Notes: a model not told the origin generated them from the letters alone. Positions 34,604 through 43,653 are shown, numbered from the stretch's first letter. The stretch: 50,173 bases of DNA from JAVBLD01 sp031553705 (GCA_031553705.1 JAVBLD010000013.1:1-50173), one strand, 5' to 3'. Made by a program: numbers and translations.

Positions 34604-35527
34604 ATGGAAAAAGGTATTGTTTTAAAATCGACCGGAAGCTGGTACTGGGTGCGGAGAGAAGGCGGCGAAGCGATCAAGTGCCGGATACGGGGAAAGCTGA
34701 GGACCGAAGGAATACGGACCACTAATCCGGTGGCTGTGGGGGATAGTGTGGATATAGAAGAAGGAGGAGACGGTTTTGTCATTGCTAAAGTGAATGAACG
34801 GCGGAATTACATTATCCGCCGTTCGACCAATCTCTCGAAAGAGTCACATATCATCGCTTCAAATGTGGATCTGGCCGTATTGATTGCTACCGTGAACCAT
34901 CCGGTCACTTCTACTGTTTTTATTGATCGCTTTCTGGTTGCTGCAGAGGCTTACAATATTCCGGCGGTAGTTGTTTTTAATAAGACGGACCTGTATGATG
35001 ATGAAGATCTGGCTTTGACGGGAGGATTACAGATGATATACCGGAAAATCGGGTATGCCTGTCTCGCCGTTTCGGCATTGACCGGAGAGGGGATGGCAGA
35101 ATTTAAGGCTTTATTAAAGGATAAAGTTACGGTGTTGTCGGGGATATCCGGAGTAGGTAAATCATCACTGATTAACCGGATTGATCCGGGATTGACTCTG
35201 AAGACAGCGGCCCTTTCCGACGCGTATGATTCGGGTAAACATACCACTACGTTTGCAGAAATGTTTCCGCTGAGCGGTGGTGGTTTTATTATAGATACTC
35301 CCGGGCTTCGAAGTTTCGGTATGGTTGATATGAAAAAGGAGGAGTTGTCCCATTTTTTCCCGGAAATCTTTGCGGCAGCTTCGTCTTGTCGCTTTTACAA
35401 CTGTTCGCATACGCATGAACCCGGCTGCGCAGTTATTGAAGCGGTACAGAATGATGAAATAAGCGAAAGCCGGTATATCAGCTATCTCAGCATGGTGAAT
35501 GAAGAAAGTGACGATAAATACCGTTGA
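34604..35527 (+). CDS. rsgA: Small-subunit ribosome-maturation GTPase RsgA
   Basis: The 307-residue product shows the circularly permuted GTPase order of RsgA/YjeQ: an N-terminal OB-fold, then the G4 motif NKTDL near residue 126, the G1 P-loop GISGVGKSSLIN near 180, and the G3 motif DTPGLRSFG near 230. A C-terminal zinc knuckle follows (CRFYNCSHTHEPGC). It acts on the 30S subunit late in assembly. It stands alone on the plus strand with its own promoter. Confidence 0.95.
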   Translation: MEKGIVLKSTGSWYWVRREGGEAIKCRIRGKLRTEGIRTTNPVAVGDSVDIEEGGDGFVIAKVNERRNYIIRRSTNLSKESHIIASNVDLAVLIATVNHPVTSTVFIDRFLVAAEAYNIPAVVVFNKTDLYDDEDLALTGGLQMIYRKIGYACLAVSALTGEGMAEFKALLKDKVTVLSGISGVGKSSLINRIDPGLTLKTAALSDAYDSGKHTTTFAEMFPLSGGGFIIDTPGLRSFGMVDMKKEELSHFFPEIFAAASSCRFYNCSHTHEPGCAVIEAVQNDEISESRYISYLSMVNEESDDKYR

Positions 35528-35597
35528 TTAGTAAAGGTAAACAGCCTGCTGATTGTCAAAAAAGTAAATGTCTTTATCTGTTTGTCATATTTTTTTA

Positions 35598-35605
35598 TAT
35601 CTTTG
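35598..35605 (+). promoter_or_regulatory. -7 box of the DUF177-rpmF-fabH transcript
   Basis: TATCTTTG matches TAnnTTTG fully and lies 33 bases before the DUF177 start. A TTG at 35582-35584 is closer than ideal, so only the -7 box is well supported. Confidence 0.55.
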
Positions 35606-35638
35606 CGCCGATTTTGATCGCCAAAAGAGATATGCTTA

Positions 35639-36193
35639 ATGATATTTTGGCCTGTTAAGTACTTATTTATCACGTTGAAAGTGGATAGACTGCGAGAATA
35701 TAAAATAGCATTCAGGGGATTACGGGAGGGGAGACACCCGTTTGAATTTATGTTGGACCGGGTGTTCTTTGATTGCTTTGAAGCGACTGCAGGTACGGAG
35801 GGGACGGTCCGGGCGGAGGTAGAGCTGATTAAAAGCGCGCTTCTGATGGAAGTGAAGATAAAGATAAACGGAACGGTGAAGACAGTTTGTGACAGGTGTC
35901 TTGAAGATATGGATTTGAATATATCCGGCGAGATGAATCTTTATATAAAGCAAGGAAGCCGGGAAGAGGGGAATAATGATGATTTTATTGTGTTAGCGGC
36001 AGATGAGGATATTCTAGATTTGAGCACTTGCTTGTATGAGACATATATGTTGAATTATCCGCTGCGGGCAGTACACCCTGAGAGAGCATGTGATGAAAGA
36101 ATGCGACGTGTATTGGGAAAATATGTTACGAATGAGGAGCATAAAAGTATTGATCCGAGATGGAATGAGTTGAAAAAATTAATTGATAACTAA
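35639..36193 (+). CDS. DUF177 (YceD-like) protein
   Basis: The 184-residue frame has the DUF177 core, including the cysteine pair in VKTVCDRCLEDMDL and the later acidic stretch. DUF177/YceD genes are nearly always next to rpmF; their function is linked to rRNA or ribosome assembly, but the biochemistry is not settled. The start is unsure: family members usually begin close to the FxEYxIxFxxL word, here REYKIAFRGL, which would favour the TTG at 35675. No ribosome site helps to choose. The following rpmF starts 15 bases after the stop. Confidence 0.8.
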   Translation: MIFWPVKYLFITLKVDRLREYKIAFRGLREGRHPFEFMLDRVFFDCFEATAGTEGTVRAEVELIKSALLMEVKIKINGTVKTVCDRCLEDMDLNISGEMNLYIKQGSREEGNNDDFIVLAADEDILDLSTCLYETYMLNYPLRAVHPERACDERMRRVLGKYVTNEEHKSIDPRWNELKKLIDN

Positions 36194-36208
36194 ATATAGT
36201 AGAAAAAA

Positions 36209-36394
36209 ATGGCACATCCGAAACATCGAACCTCTAAGCAGAGAAGAAATAAGAGAAGGACGCATGACGCAATTACCGCAGCAACTATTGCAAAATGTTC
36301 AAACTGTGGCGCAGCCGTGCGATATCATACGGTATGTCCCGAGTGCGGATATTATAGAGGAAAACTGGCTATTGAGAAAGCTGTAGAAGCATAA
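36209..36394 (+). CDS. rpmF: 50S ribosomal protein L32
   Basis: The 61-residue product is a clear L32: MAHPKHRTSKQRRNKRRTHD at the start and a four-cysteine zinc ribbon in CSNCGAAVRYHTVCPECGYY. Genes for L32 normally follow a DUF177 gene and precede fabH, as here. It is part of the large subunit near the peptidyl-transferase region. Confidence 0.97.
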   Translation: MAHPKHRTSKQRRNKRRTHDAITAATIAKCSNCGAAVRYHTVCPECGYYRGKLAIEKAVEA

Positions 36395-36416
36395 TTATGC
36401 TACAAAAAACACTCAT

Positions 36417-36458
36417 AACAACGACAGCCTCCCTTTGATAAAGGAGGCTATGGTTGTT
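36417..36458 (+). terminator. Stem-loop between rpmF and fabH, partial terminator or processing site
   Basis: The seven-base arms AGCCTCC (36426-36432) and GGAGGCT (36443-36449), extended by AACAAC and GTTGTT, form a strong hairpin, followed by TTTG rather than a long T run. It could end part of the transcription after rpmF, so that L32 is made at a higher level than FabH, or protect the rpmF message end. Confidence 0.65.
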
Positions 36459-36512
36459 TTTGTGATCTGGAGTAGATTTGTATGAAAAGTTTTAGATTTT
36501 AAAAATATCATA

Positions 36513-37514
36513 ATGGAAAGGCCACGAGCTATAATAACCGGAGTTGGAGCGTACTATCCTGAGGATGTACTCACTAATGAAGAACTGAGCCGGATGGTGG
36601 ATACCACTGATGAATGGATTATGACCAGGGTGGGGATCAAAGAGAGGCATATATTGAAAGACCCGACGAAAGGGAGTGCTTATCTTGGTGCCGAGGCAGT
36701 GTTGGATCTGTTGAAAAAAACAGGAACAAAGCCGGAAGAAGTCGATATGTTGATTTGTGCGACAGTAACTCCCGACATGCATTTTCCTGCAAATGGTAAT
36801 GTTATCTCCGATATGGTTGGCATCAAGAATGCCTTTGCTTTTGATCTGAATGCCGGATGTTCCGGTTTTGTCTACGGATTGGTTACCGCAGCGCAGTATA
36901 TAGAAAGCGGCAGGTATAAGAAAGTGGTATTGGTCGGAGCGGAGAAGATGTCCGTAATTGTGGATTATACCGACAGAACGACCTGTGCTTTGTTCGGTGA
37001 TGCTGCTGCCGCTGTTTTGATAGAGCCTTCTAACGAAGACTTGGGAGTAGTCGATCATATCCTGAGATCGGATGGTATCGGACGTACTCATCTATATATG
37101 AAATCCGGCGGTTCATTGAATCCTCCTTCTATTGAAACTGTTACGAACCGTGAACATTATGTAATTCAGGACGGTCCGTTTGTATTCAAATATGCTGTTT
37201 CTAAGATGGCTGATACGGCGGCTGAGATCATGGAGCGCAACCATCTGACGGCGGCTGATATCGCATGGTTGGTGCCCCATCAGGCGAATCTCCGGATCAT
37301 ATCCGCTACCGGAGAGAGAATGGGGCTTGACCCGTCCAAAGTGATGGTCAATATTCAAAAATACGGAAATACAACGGCTGCAACAATTCCGTTGTGTTTA
37401 TATGAATGGGAACATCAGTTGCATAAAGGAGATAATCTGATTATTGCGGCATTCGGTGCCGGTTTTACATGGGGAGCTGTTTATTTGAAGTGGGCGTATG
37501 ATGTAAAAAAATAA
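36513..37514 (+). CDS. fabH: Beta-ketoacyl-ACP synthase III (FabH)
   Basis: The 333-residue product is a thiolase-fold condensing enzyme with the FabH triad: Cys116 in DLNAGCSGFVYG, the histidine in WLVPHQANLRI, and the asparagine in YGNTTAATIP. FabH starts fatty-acid chains by joining acetyl-CoA or a branched acyl-CoA to malonyl-ACP. The order DUF177-rpmF-fabH is a conserved bacterial gene string. A terminator follows at once. Confidence 0.95.
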   Translation: MERPRAIITGVGAYYPEDVLTNEELSRMVDTTDEWIMTRVGIKERHILKDPTKGSAYLGAEAVLDLLKKTGTKPEEVDMLICATVTPDMHFPANGNVISDMVGIKNAFAFDLNAGCSGFVYGLVTAAQYIESGRYKKVVLVGAEKMSVIVDYTDRTTCALFGDAAAAVLIEPSNEDLGVVDHILRSDGIGRTHLYMKSGGSLNPPSIETVTNREHYVIQDGPFVFKYAVSKMADTAAEIMERNHLTAADIAWLVPHQANLRIISATGERMGLDPSKVMVNIQKYGNTTAATIPLCLYEWEHQLHKGDNLIIAAFGAGFTWGAVYLKWAYDVKK

Positions 37515-37540
37515 AAAGCTGCATGTGCAGCTTTTTTTTT
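37515..37540 (+). terminator. Intrinsic terminator after fabH
   Basis: AAAGCTGCA and TGCAGCTTT form a nine-base stem with a very short loop, followed by a run of ten or more T. It starts one base after the fabH stop. Confidence 0.93.
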
Positions 37541-37755
37541 TCAATTAGTTATTATATCTTCGGTCTGGAATTTTATAACTAGAATAGTCTGAAATAAATC
37601 CGGGCACATTTAAAAATTTATAACTGCTTTATTTTTAAGACAATATTGTATCGAAGCACTTGAATAAAGCATGGTATGTGGCTGGCGGCAAGAAAACGAA
37701 GATTTTCGGTTTCTAGTTTTTTTGGATTTAGGAGAGTGAACCTTATATATTTAAT

Positions 37756-38112
37756 ATGGGGCAAGATTGTTTCGAAACAGATAATGAAGGGGTCCATGTA
37801 TTGGATGGTACCGAAATTGATGGGAATATTGACTCAAAAAAGAGTATCTGGCTGGAAGGTATCGTTCGGGGGTGTGTGTCTACCAATTCACGGTTAGTTG
37901 TCGGTAAGTCTGCTGTCGTAAACGGCAAAGTATTTTGTAAAGAGCTGTTTTTAGATGGTGCAATAACCGAAGATGTCCATGTGAATGGCAAGGCAATATT
38001 GGGCCCTCACGCCATAATAAAAGGCAGATTGATTACGGCCTGCTTGCAGATTGTATCAGGAGCCGTTATTGAAAATGGTCTGAAATTGGAAAAAACAGCT
38101 AATAAAAAATAA
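37756..38112 (+). CDS. Bactofilin (polymer-forming cytoskeletal protein), first copy
   Basis: The 118-residue product has the bactofilin (DUF583) beta-helix: short strands spaced by glycines and valines, as in EIDGNIDSKKSIWLEGIVRG and RLVVGKSAVVNGKVFCKEL. Bactofilins build nucleotide-free filaments under the membrane and place cell-wall or polysaccharide enzymes. It starts a three-gene run with a second bactofilin gene and kdsB. The ends outside the beta-helix are short. Confidence 0.85.
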   Translation: MGQDCFETDNEGVHVLDGTEIDGNIDSKKSIWLEGIVRGCVSTNSRLVVGKSAVVNGKVFCKELFLDGAITEDVHVNGKAILGPHAIIKGRLITACLQIVSGAVIENGLKLEKTANKK

Positions 38113-38124
38113 TAAAACATCATT

Positions 38125-38493
38125 ATGAGTAAAGAAACTGCTGCAAACAATAATGCTGTCAATTTACTATGCGAAGGTACGGTAATTGTCGGGGATATAA
38201 AGACAAAGAATGATATTCGCATTGATGGTATGATAAAAGGTAAGATCGTTACTTCCGGAAAAGTAGTAGTCGGAAATACGGCTAAGATTGAAGGTGATAT
38301 CGATTGTATGAACATCGATATAATGGGAGAAGTATTGGGAAACATTACAGCAAGTAATGTCACTTCTTTGAAAAACCAGGCAAGGATGGTCGGAAATATT
38401 ATAACCTCTGCATTGATTATCGAATCGGAGGCATTCTTTTCGGGTAACTGCCAAATGCCGAAAAGAGAGAAAAAGACAGGAAGCGCTGTATAA
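38125..38493 (+). CDS. Bactofilin (polymer-forming cytoskeletal protein), second copy
   Basis: The 122-residue product is a more typical bactofilin, with CEGTVIVGDIKTKNDIRIDG and GKVVVGNTAKIEGDIDC marking the turns of the beta-helix and a basic C-terminal tail (PKREKKTG). It starts 12 bases after the first bactofilin stop and ends two bases before the kdsB start, so the three are almost surely one transcript. The two copies share the fold but differ a good deal in sequence and may form a mixed polymer. Confidence 0.9.
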   Translation: MSKETAANNNAVNLLCEGTVIVGDIKTKNDIRIDGMIKGKIVTSGKVVVGNTAKIEGDIDCMNIDIMGEVLGNITASNVTSLKNQARMVGNIITSALIIESEAFFSGNCQMPKREKKTGSAV

Positions 38494-38495
38494 AT

Positions 38496-39290
38496 ATGAA
38501 TCCGGAACAAAATATCAGACAATCCTGTTTCCGCTCTTTGGGTACTTGTCCCCTTATTTTAATACCAGCACGTTATGCTTCGACCCGATTTCCGGGAAAG
38601 CCTCTTGTTGAGATCAACGGTAAGCCGATGATCCAGCATGTGGTGGAGAAAGCGGCAGGTGTAGCGGAATATGTATTTGTTGCAACCGATGATTGTCGGA
38701 TATATGACCGGGTAGAGGAGCTCGGTGGGCGTGCCGTGATGACCTCCGATACTCATCAGAGTGGTACGGACCGTTGCTACGAAGCTTATTGTAAAGTAAA
38801 GGAATTGACAAATAAGGAATTCGATGTGATTGTTAATATCCAGGGGGATGAGCCGTTTATACAGCCGGAGCAAATACGTACATTGATATCTTGTTTTGAA
38901 AATCCTGATATACAGATTGCCACATTGGCAAAAAAAATAGAAGATCCTCGCGATATCTTCGACCCGAATAAGGTAAAAGTAGTATTTTCGACCCGACAAT
39001 TGGCTCTCTATTTCTCACGATCGGCCATTCCTTTTTGTAGAGACCGTCAACCCGAAGAGTGGCATAAAACGGTCGTTTTTTATAAACATATCGGTATGTA
39101 TGCATACCGTCCTGAAGTGCTGAAAGAGATTACCGCTATTCCACAGGGATTTCTCGAAAAAGCCGAATCATTGGAACAATTACGATGGCTCGAACATGGC
39201 TATAATATCGCTGTTCGGCTAACCGGTCATGAGTCTATCGGAATAGATACCCTTGAAGATTTAGAACGGGCAAGACAAGTGTTTAAGTAA
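38496..39290 (+). CDS. kdsB: 3-deoxy-manno-octulosonate cytidylyltransferase (CMP-Kdo synthetase)
   Basis: The 264-residue product has the KdsB signature ILIPARYASTRFPGKPL near residues 20-37, then VNIQGDEPFI and SIGIDTLEDLERARQVF at the end. It makes CMP-Kdo for the inner core of lipopolysaccharide. It is about 15 residues longer at the N-terminus than usual (MNPEQNIRQSCFRSLGTCP), but the only ATG upstream of the domain is this one, two bases after the bactofilin stop, which suggests translational coupling. Confidence 0.95.
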   Translation: MNPEQNIRQSCFRSLGTCPLILIPARYASTRFPGKPLVEINGKPMIQHVVEKAAGVAEYVFVATDDCRIYDRVEELGGRAVMTSDTHQSGTDRCYEAYCKVKELTNKEFDVIVNIQGDEPFIQPEQIRTLISCFENPDIQIATLAKKIEDPRDIFDPNKVKVVFSTRQLALYFSRSAIPFCRDRQPEEWHKTVVFYKHIGMYAYRPEVLKEITAIPQGFLEKAESLEQLRWLEHGYNIAVRLTGHESIGIDTLEDLERARQVFK

Positions 39291-39296
39291 TCATAA

Positions 39297-39328
39297 AAGG
39301 GTGTCTGAAAAAACTTCCGGACACCCTT
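39297..39328. terminator. Bidirectional terminator between kdsB and frr
   Basis: AAGGGTGTC (39297-39305) and GACACCCTT (39320-39328) form a perfect nine-base stem in the short space between two convergent genes. It is preceded by an A tract, which gives a T tract on the minus strand. Confidence 0.85.
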
Positions 39329-39333
39329 CCATA

Positions 39334-39897
39334 TCAGATTGTCATGATATCTTTCTCTTTGACGACGAGCATATCATCGACTTTCTTATTATAGATATCT
39401 GTCATTTTTTGTACATCGGCTTCAGAATCTTTTGCAACATCTTCGGCAAGCCCGTTTTTGATCATTTTTTTGAACTGATCAATAGCGTCGCGACGGGCGT
39501 TGCGAATACTTACTTTAGCAGCTTCGCCTATGCCACGGCTCTGTTTTACCAAATCCTTTCTTCTCTCTTCCGTCAAGGTCGGTACATTGATCCGGATTAC
39601 TTCGCCATTGTTATCGGGGTTAAATCCTAAATTGGCATTCATGATAGCTTTTTCAATCACAGGTATCATCTGCCTTTCCCAAGGCTGTACAGCAATGGTC
39701 CGGGGATCGGGAACAGAGATGTTGGCTACTTGGGATAGCGGAGTCGGTGACCCGTAGTAGTCAACCAGTACATCATTTAATATTTTCGGGTTTGCTCTTC
39801 CGGCCCGAACTTTGGCCAGTTCGTTTTCAAGATGCGTAAGGGCATGTTCCATTTGCTCTTTCGCTTCTTCCATATAAAATTTAACTTCTTCTTCCAT
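39334..39897 (-). CDS. frr: Ribosome recycling factor
   Basis: The 187-residue product is a clear RRF: an N-terminal helix (HLENELAKVRAGRANPKIL), the middle words YGSPTPLSQVANISVPDPRT and IRINVPTLTEERRKDLVKQ, and a long C-terminal helix. With EF-G it splits the post-termination ribosome. Length is normal. A TATCTTTG word at 39931-39938 on the minus strand is a likely -7 box. Confidence 0.97.
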   Translation of the reverse strand: MEEEVKFYMEEAKEQMEHALTHLENELAKVRAGRANPKILNDVLVDYYGSPTPLSQVANISVPDPRTIAVQPWERQMIPVIEKAIMNANLGFNPDNNGEVIRINVPTLTEERRKDLVKQSRGIGEAAKVSIRNARRDAIDQFKKMIKNGLAEDVAKDSEADVQKMTDIYNKKVDDMLVVKEKDIMTI

Positions 39898-39930
39898 ATA
39901 TCTGTTTTTTAAATTTCTTTATATTATAGA

Positions 39931-39938
39931 CAAAGATA
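39931..39938 (-). promoter_or_regulatory. -7 box of frr
   Basis: The minus strand reads TATCTTTG, a full match to TAnnTTTG, 33 bases before the frr ATG. The -33 region is pure A/T without a clear TTG. Confidence 0.5.
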
Positions 39939-40037
39939 AAAAAAAAGATATAAATTTTAGATTCTGATTTTAGATTTTGGACTATACGGATAATAATGCC
40001 ATACAGCGGATAGCGAGTGGATTGAAAGAGAATCAGT

Positions 40038-40067
40038 TTTGAATGACCGATTAAAAATATAACTTTG
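40038..40067 (+). promoter_or_regulatory. Promoter of the U32 peptidase-family gene
   Basis: TTTG at 40038-40041 and TAACTTTG at 40060-40067 are 18 bases apart, close to the Bacteroidetes optimum. The predicted 5' untranslated region is about 95 bases. Confidence 0.6.
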
Positions 40068-40170
40068 CAATAAGATTAAGAGGTGACGGATGAAGAGCTA
40101 CATGGCAAAAGGGATGTAATTTATCCGGTCGTCCGTATTTGTCTGTGATTTGATAAAATTCGGGAGTAAA

Positions 40171-41418
40171 ATGAAAAGGAAAGATTTTGAGATAATGGCC
40201 CCGGTGGGTTCTTACGAGTCGTTGTATGCTGCATTACAGGGAGAGGCCGATTCGATCTATTTCGGGGTAGAGGGATTGAATATGCGGGCCCGTTCGTCGG
40301 CCAATTTTACATTAGACGATCTGAAAAATATTGTAAAATTATGCGAAGGACGGGGAGTTAAGACTTATCTAACCGTCAATACGGTCATATATAATAATGA
40401 GTTGGAGAAAATGCGCCGTATTATCGATTGTGCAGAGGAAGTGGGACTGACGGCAATCATTGCGTCGGACATAGCGGCTATTTTGTATGCTCGTTCTGTT
40501 GGTGTGGAGGTGCATATCAGCACGCAGTGTAATATCACCAATTACGAGGCGGTGAGTTTTTATGCCCAATATGCCGATGTGGTTGTTTTGGCCCGGGAAC
40601 TGGATTTGAGCCAGGTGATGGCGATACACCGGCAGATTATTGCGGATGGTTTACGGGGCCCTAAGGGAGAGTTGATACAGATCGAAATGTTTGTCCATGG
40701 AGCGCTTTGTATGGCGGTGTCCGGCAAGTGCTACCTGAGCTTGCATGAGAAGAACGCTTCGGCTAACCGGGGAGCCTGTTATCAGATCTGTCGCAGGGCG
40801 TATCGCGTAAAAGATCGGGACGATGAGGTGGAACTGGATATAGAAAATGAGTATATCATGTCGCCGAAAGATTTGTGTACGATCGGTTTTATCAATAAAA
40901 TGATTGATGCCGGGGTACAGGTATTTAAGATAGAGGGGCGTGCGCGATCGGCCGAATATGTACGGACCGTATGCGAATGCTATGACGAGGCGGTTCGCGC
41001 TTACGTTGACAACGCATATACGCCGGAGAAGATCGAACAATGGAAGGAACGGTTATCGACGGTTTTTAACCGAGGTTTCTGGGACGGTTATTATTTGGGA
41101 CAACGCTTGGGCGAATGGAGTGAGGTGTACGGATCGAATGCTTCCCAAAAGAAGGTATATATTGGCAAGGTAACCAACTATTTTAACAATCTCCAGGTCG
41201 GAGAGTTTAAAATAGAGGCGTATAGTTTGAATGTTGGGGATAAAATACTGATTACCGGTCCGACTACTGGAGCGATTCAAACGGAAGCAGTCGAAATCAG
41301 GGTAGAGTTGCAATCTGTCGGGCAGGCAGAGAAAGGTTTATTGTGCTCTGTGCCTGTTGCCGAAAAAGTACGGAGAGGGGATAAGCTTTACAAATTGATA
41401 GAAAACATACCGGAATAA
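40171..41418 (+). CDS. U32 peptidase-family protein (YhbU/YegQ/RlhA-like)
   Basis: The 415-residue product begins EIMAPVGSYESLYAALQGEA and holds the U32 signature EMFVHGALCMAVSGKCYLS near residues 173-191, with cysteines that in related proteins bind an iron-sulfur cluster. Despite the name, characterised members modify RNA bases by hydroxylation (RlhA on 23S rRNA, TrhP on tRNA) rather than cut proteins. Which RNA this one acts on is not clear. The frame opens at 40150, but a GGGAG ribosome site sits before the ATG at 40171 and the conserved start follows it, so I chose that. Confidence 0.85.
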   Translation: MKRKDFEIMAPVGSYESLYAALQGEADSIYFGVEGLNMRARSSANFTLDDLKNIVKLCEGRGVKTYLTVNTVIYNNELEKMRRIIDCAEEVGLTAIIASDIAAILYARSVGVEVHISTQCNITNYEAVSFYAQYADVVVLARELDLSQVMAIHRQIIADGLRGPKGELIQIEMFVHGALCMAVSGKCYLSLHEKNASANRGACYQICRRAYRVKDRDDEVELDIENEYIMSPKDLCTIGFINKMIDAGVQVFKIEGRARSAEYVRTVCECYDEAVRAYVDNAYTPEKIEQWKERLSTVFNRGFWDGYYLGQRLGEWSEVYGSNASQKKVYIGKVTNYFNNLQVGEFKIEAYSLNVGDKILITGPTTGAIQTEAVEIRVELQSVGQAEKGLLCSVPVAEKVRRGDKLYKLIENIPE

Positions 41419-41469
41419 ACCGGACAGGTAAATATTTGCAGCCATAGGTACAAAAACCGAGGGATATCG

Positions 41470-42270
41470 TTATGGTCGGGGTGTTTGTTTACGGTACGGC
41501 CATTTTGGCGGTTTGAGATCAAACAGGTTGTAGCTGAGCACGACAGAACCCCGCATGTGCAACATGTGGTACTGAAAGTATTTATCGTTCGGTTTGAAGA
41601 TGTCTTTAAATCCCATTGAAAAACGAAGCCCCAGTTCTACACGCGGCATTAATTCGCGCTCATAGCCGAGAAAAATGCCTAAATCCCATGAACCTAAGGA
41701 GTTTGAGAAATTCATGTCTTTACCCTCAGGAGGTATTGGTGCCGAATAATTACCGTCCATATCTATTATAAATCCTTTTCTGGCATGTGTGGTAAACTCT
41801 GCATTTAATACCCATGCAAAGTACGGACCTGCCAGTATCCGGTCTTTTTTATTCCGGAAGGTATATTTTGCATAGATTGGCATCTCCAGCATCGTAAACT
41901 CCATTTTCATTTTCGCGCTCCCGGTGAAGTAGGTGATGATGTTTTCGTCATCGTTTTTAAAACGTTGTTTTTTTACCCGGGCGTCGGAGTCGATACCTAT
42001 TCTTTTGTAGGTCAATTCGGCACCGATTGTCCAATCCGGTTTTACCGGGAAGGTCAATTTCGCCCCTAAAGAAGGGGTTAGCCGCGGATATGGGTTAATA
42101 GTGCTGGGTGCATATCTCACCGGAAACGGGACAGCTCCGCCGATATCAGTTCCCAATTGGACTCCTAACGTAAAACGGTATTCCGCTTTTTCGTTGTTGA
42201 GAGTGTCTTGAGATAAGGCAGGTAGAGTATACCCCCAACATAAGATCAATATGAGAATATGATAGCGCAT
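41470..42270 (-). CDS. Outer-membrane beta-barrel protein (PorT-like)
   Basis: The 266-residue product has a signal peptide (cleavage near ALS-QD) and alternating strands such as WTIGAELTYKRIGI and EMPIYAKYTFRNKKDRILAG, which match the small eight-strand barrels annotated as outer-membrane beta-barrel proteins in Bacteroidetes. The gene starts 18 bases after the stop of the PCMD lipoprotein gene, so the two are probably made together. The function is unknown. Confidence 0.75.
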   Translation of the reverse strand: MRYHILILILCWGYTLPALSQDTLNNEKAEYRFTLGVQLGTDIGGAVPFPVRYAPSTINPYPRLTPSLGAKLTFPVKPDWTIGAELTYKRIGIDSDARVKKQRFKNDDENIITYFTGSAKMKMEFTMLEMPIYAKYTFRNKKDRILAGPYFAWVLNAEFTTHARKGFIIDMDGNYSAPIPPEGKDMNFSNSLGSWDLGIFLGYERELMPRVELGLRFSMGFKDIFKPNDKYFQYHMLHMRGSVVLSYNLFDLKPPKWPYRKQTPRP

Positions 42271-42288
42271 CTTGTTTTCGATTAAATG

Positions 42289-43653
42289 TTAGTAGATTAA
42301 CCTTACATTATCTACACATAATACACTGCCTTCTGCTCCGAGAAATTTTTCCCCGCCTTTGCTGGAGCTTATCAAAATGGCAATGTGGGTAGGTTTCAAC
42401 GTAGTGTTGTAATAGTTGATCGGAATCTGCACCAACTTCCAATCATGCGCATGGTCGAAAGTATGTTCCCCTCTGCCCAGTATGGTGAGTCCTTCCAGGG
42501 GTATTTCACTATCCGCATGATATGCCAGCGGTCCTTCTCCTGCCCAATGTAATAGTTCCACCCATATATGTCCTGCATCGGTGCCGCCTCTGTCTTCTAA
42601 TTCATACCTGCTGCCTTTTTTTACGGCTTGCTGCAATCTTGCCCCAGGTTGATATTTCGCTTCGAGTTCGGCGATCCGTGGAGTGGTAGTAAAAGGAATC
42701 CCGAAATAGGCCATCGAACGTGGTTTATCCAGTTGCAGGCTAAATTCGAAGTATCCCAGATACAACGTTCCTGCCGTAACCAGGTCGCCGATACCTATAA
42801 AGCCAAGGTGCCTGATTGTAGTTTTGATTTCCGCTGCCAGTCCGTCTCCGTGCGGGATAGGCGCTGTCCCTTGCACATATGGGTTGTTCGCGGTGGCCCA
42901 GCCTAGCCCTTTGCCGGGAATCGGATCAATGGTTTGTGCACCGGGGTTGATGTCCTTAAACTTCCCCCATAATTCGAAGTCGGAATTTTCAATGATTGTA
43001 GTGAGCCTAAGATTCCATATTTTAGGGTCTCCCTCATTGGATATTACCGTAATAGTCTTTACATCGTCGTAGGAGTTGAATGTAAAGGTATCGCCCGGTT
43101 TATAACTACCGCCAAAATAGGCTCCCGGCGTGATGGTAATATCCGGCGTAATCAGAACGGGCCATGTTTCATCCTTCATTACTTTAATACGCACTTCTCC
43201 TTCCCGGAACGTGGTACCCATATAAACGGCATTTTCGATTTGACCGGCCGGAATATTAAAGTCGGTAATCTCTGCATTGGCTATATCTTTGGCTATCAGA
43301 TAGCGTTTATGTGATACTCCGCTCTTGGCGATCAGGTAAAACTCTTTTACCTCATTCACCTCTTCGAAGGTTAAAGTGTCTTTGAAGTCGATTCCGAATA
43401 TTTCGTCGGTTGTTTTACTTACTTTAATGTCGGCTATTATCTTTAGCGGAAACAGATTGCGTCCGCGTACTACCGGAATGAATACGGAATCATTTCGCAG
43501 TAATGCATCGGCCAGCTGTATATCTGACGGTGCGTGTGATGTTACAGTGAAACTTTTGATATCGGCATTATCACTCAGATTACTTACCTTTTCACAAGAG
43601 GTTATAAAGAGCATGGCAGTAAACGCTAACCGGTATATATTTTTAATATACAT
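42289..43653 (-). CDS. PCMD-domain lipoprotein
   Basis: The 454-residue product has a lipoprotein signal (ITSC, Cys20), beta-sandwich segments that resemble repeated DUF-type Ig folds up to about residue 215, and then a C-terminal PCMD (putative carbohydrate metabolism) domain from about residue 220, with DFELWGKFKDINPG at its start and VLCVDNVRLIY at its end. PCMD lipoproteins in Bacteroidales are found on the cell surface and are thought to bind or act on glycans; no reaction is known. The gene lies between yfhO-like and barrel genes on the same strand. Confidence 0.8.
   Translation of the reverse strand: MYIKNIYRLAFTAMLFITSCEKVSNLSDNADIKSFTVTSHAPSDIQLADALLRNDSVFIPVVRGRNLFPLKIIADIKVSKTTDEIFGIDFKDTLTFEEVNEVKEFYLIAKSGVSHKRYLIAKDIANAEITDFNIPAGQIENAVYMGTTFREGEVRIKVMKDETWPVLITPDITITPGAYFGGSYKPGDTFTFNSYDDVKTITVISNEGDPKIWNLRLTTIIENSDFELWGKFKDINPGAQTIDPIPGKGLGWATANNPYVQGTAPIPHGDGLAAEIKTTIRHLGFIGIGDLVTAGTLYLGYFEFSLQLDKPRSMAYFGIPFTTTPRIAELEAKYQPGARLQQAVKKGSRYELEDRGGTDAGHIWVELLHWAGEGPLAYHADSEIPLEGLTILGRGEHTFDHAHDWKLVQIPINYYNTTLKPTHIAILISSSKGGEKFLGAEGSVLCVDNVRLIY

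Noticed and set aside
37676..37897. 73-residue frame overlapping the first bactofilin gene
   Set aside because: It overlaps the bactofilin in another frame and shows no recognisable family; the bactofilin frame is clearly the coding one.
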